Below, one piece after another: positions 63,503 through 64,000 of a stretch of 64,000 nucleotides of DNA. Every line of letters begins with the position of its first letter. The stretch's first letter is position 1. The translations under genes and the position numbers were made by a program. The notes under the pieces were generated by a model that saw nothing but the letters and a program-made list of their open reading frames with translations, was not told where the DNA came from and did not search any database. This stretch comes from Tetranychus cinnabarinus (taxonomy: Eukaryota; Arthropoda; Arachnida; Trombidiformes; Tetranychidae): NCBI GenBank assembly GCA_022266195.1, contig WHVY01000002.1, positions 15,081,001 through 15,145,000 on the forward strand. The letters run 5' to 3'.

Positions 63503-64000
63503 CTATCCAAAACTTTTTATCATATAATGTCCATGTGCTAATGTATTTATACCATCGTTAAGAATATATCTTTTATCATCAAAATTCGATAAAGCTATTT
63601 TATCTATTTCATATGTATACATGTTCAATTTGTTAGATCCTATTTTTTGAAATTTACAAGTTATTAATTTACTATCATATAATGTTTTAATCCATATATC
63701 TTTATCAAAGTAATCACGTTTATGTTTTGGAATACCTTTAGTTCTAGCTTTTTGTATAATTTCATCATCATTTTCAGTAAAATATGTATACATTTTTGAT
63801 CTTAATCCAATAAATTCATTAATAACTTTTCCATTAGATTCATCTTTAAAACAACCCAATTTCTTTTTATTTAAACCTACAGGTATATCCATAAGATTTT
63901 CTTTTTCATAATCTGATGTATCAAAATATTTTTCAATATGTGGTTTAATATCTTTGTAGAAGTCATCTGTTATAATATGTAATAATATCCCATCAGTATC
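63503..64000 (-). CDS. DNA polymerase B, C-terminal part, Polinton 2 (cut by window end)
   Basis: Last 165 codons of the polymerase frame, open to the window edge and equal to copy 1, beginning just at polymerase motif C. Whether its 5' part shares the breaks of copy 1 cannot be seen. Confidence 0.85.
   Translation of the reverse strand, partial: DTDGILLHIITDDFYKDIKPHIEKYFDTSDYEKENLMDIPVGLNKKKLGCFKDESNGKVINEFIGLRSKMYTYFTENDDEIIQKARTKGIPKHKRDYFDKDIWIKTLYDSKLITCKFQKIGSNKLNMYTYEIDKIALSNFDDKRYILNDGINTLAHGHYMIKSFG

Larger units (their letters stand above)
52403..64000. mobile_element. Polinton/Maverick copy 2, inverted, right part outside window
   Basis: Its left end equals the right end of copy 1, and its gene order mirrors copy 1 from 45349 down to 33744. 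The flanking six bases at 52397-52402 (aataaa) are the putative target duplication; the other end is not visible. Coordinates of the copies differ by eight bases in total, all traced to one-base A/T-run contractions. Confidence 0.95.

Overview
The window is AT-rich eukaryotic DNA with short GT-AG introns. The gene set is a CCHamide-type neuropeptide receptor, a gustatory-receptor-like seven-helix protein, a PIP4K and an SLC18B1-type transporter. That points to an arthropod, and a mite or other chelicerate is my best guess; this is inference, because no species-specific marker is visible.

Positions 1-17.6 kb are ordinary host sequence: a GPCR running off the left edge (-), a small C2H2 protein (+), a two-exon chemoreceptor (+), a three-exon PIP4K (-), a twelve-exon MFS transporter (+) and a frameshifted coiled-coil gene (+). 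Long AT-rich spacers lie between them, one holding a fold-back repeat.

From about 18.4 kb to the right edge the sequence is a stack of mobile elements. An LTR with a primer-binding site (18.4-19.3 kb) is followed by a decayed non-LTR retrotransposon (ORF1 plus the start of ORF2), cut at about 21,504 by an envelope-bearing Ty3/gypsy-type retroelement on the minus strand. That element shows a 232-bp 3' LTR, an unusual RING/zinc-finger/coiled-coil/ubiquitin-like ORF ending 4 bp from the LTR, and env, pol and gag in one phase. Three tightly packed small ORFs lie upstream of gag, with at least 1.2 kb of leader beyond. Three younger elements sit inside it: a complete 17,010-bp Polinton/Maverick (28,340-45,349, TSD tagaag) at the gag-pol boundary, a complete 4,196-bp copia element with identical LTRs (45,969-50,164, TSD aaagc) in gag, and a second, inverted Polinton entering at 52,403 and running off the window.

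The Polinton carries protein-primed DNA polymerase B, double and single jelly-roll capsid candidates, a FtsK/HerA-type packaging ATPase and an adenain-like protease fused in frame to a DD35E integrase with a chromodomain. It also has a lysine-rich core-like protein, a fiber-like protein, several small unknowns, and a spliced gene whose product has a PCNA-binding (PIP-box) motif and which is bracketed by dyad repeats. A 196-aa gene lies wholly inside each 760-bp terminal inverted repeat. The genes are packed head-to-head and tail-to-tail, mostly with a TAAATG-like start context. The two copies agree closely: by coordinate bookkeeping, eight one-base A/T-run contractions account for all length differences and break five genes of copy 2, while copy 1 has three breaks in its polymerase gene.
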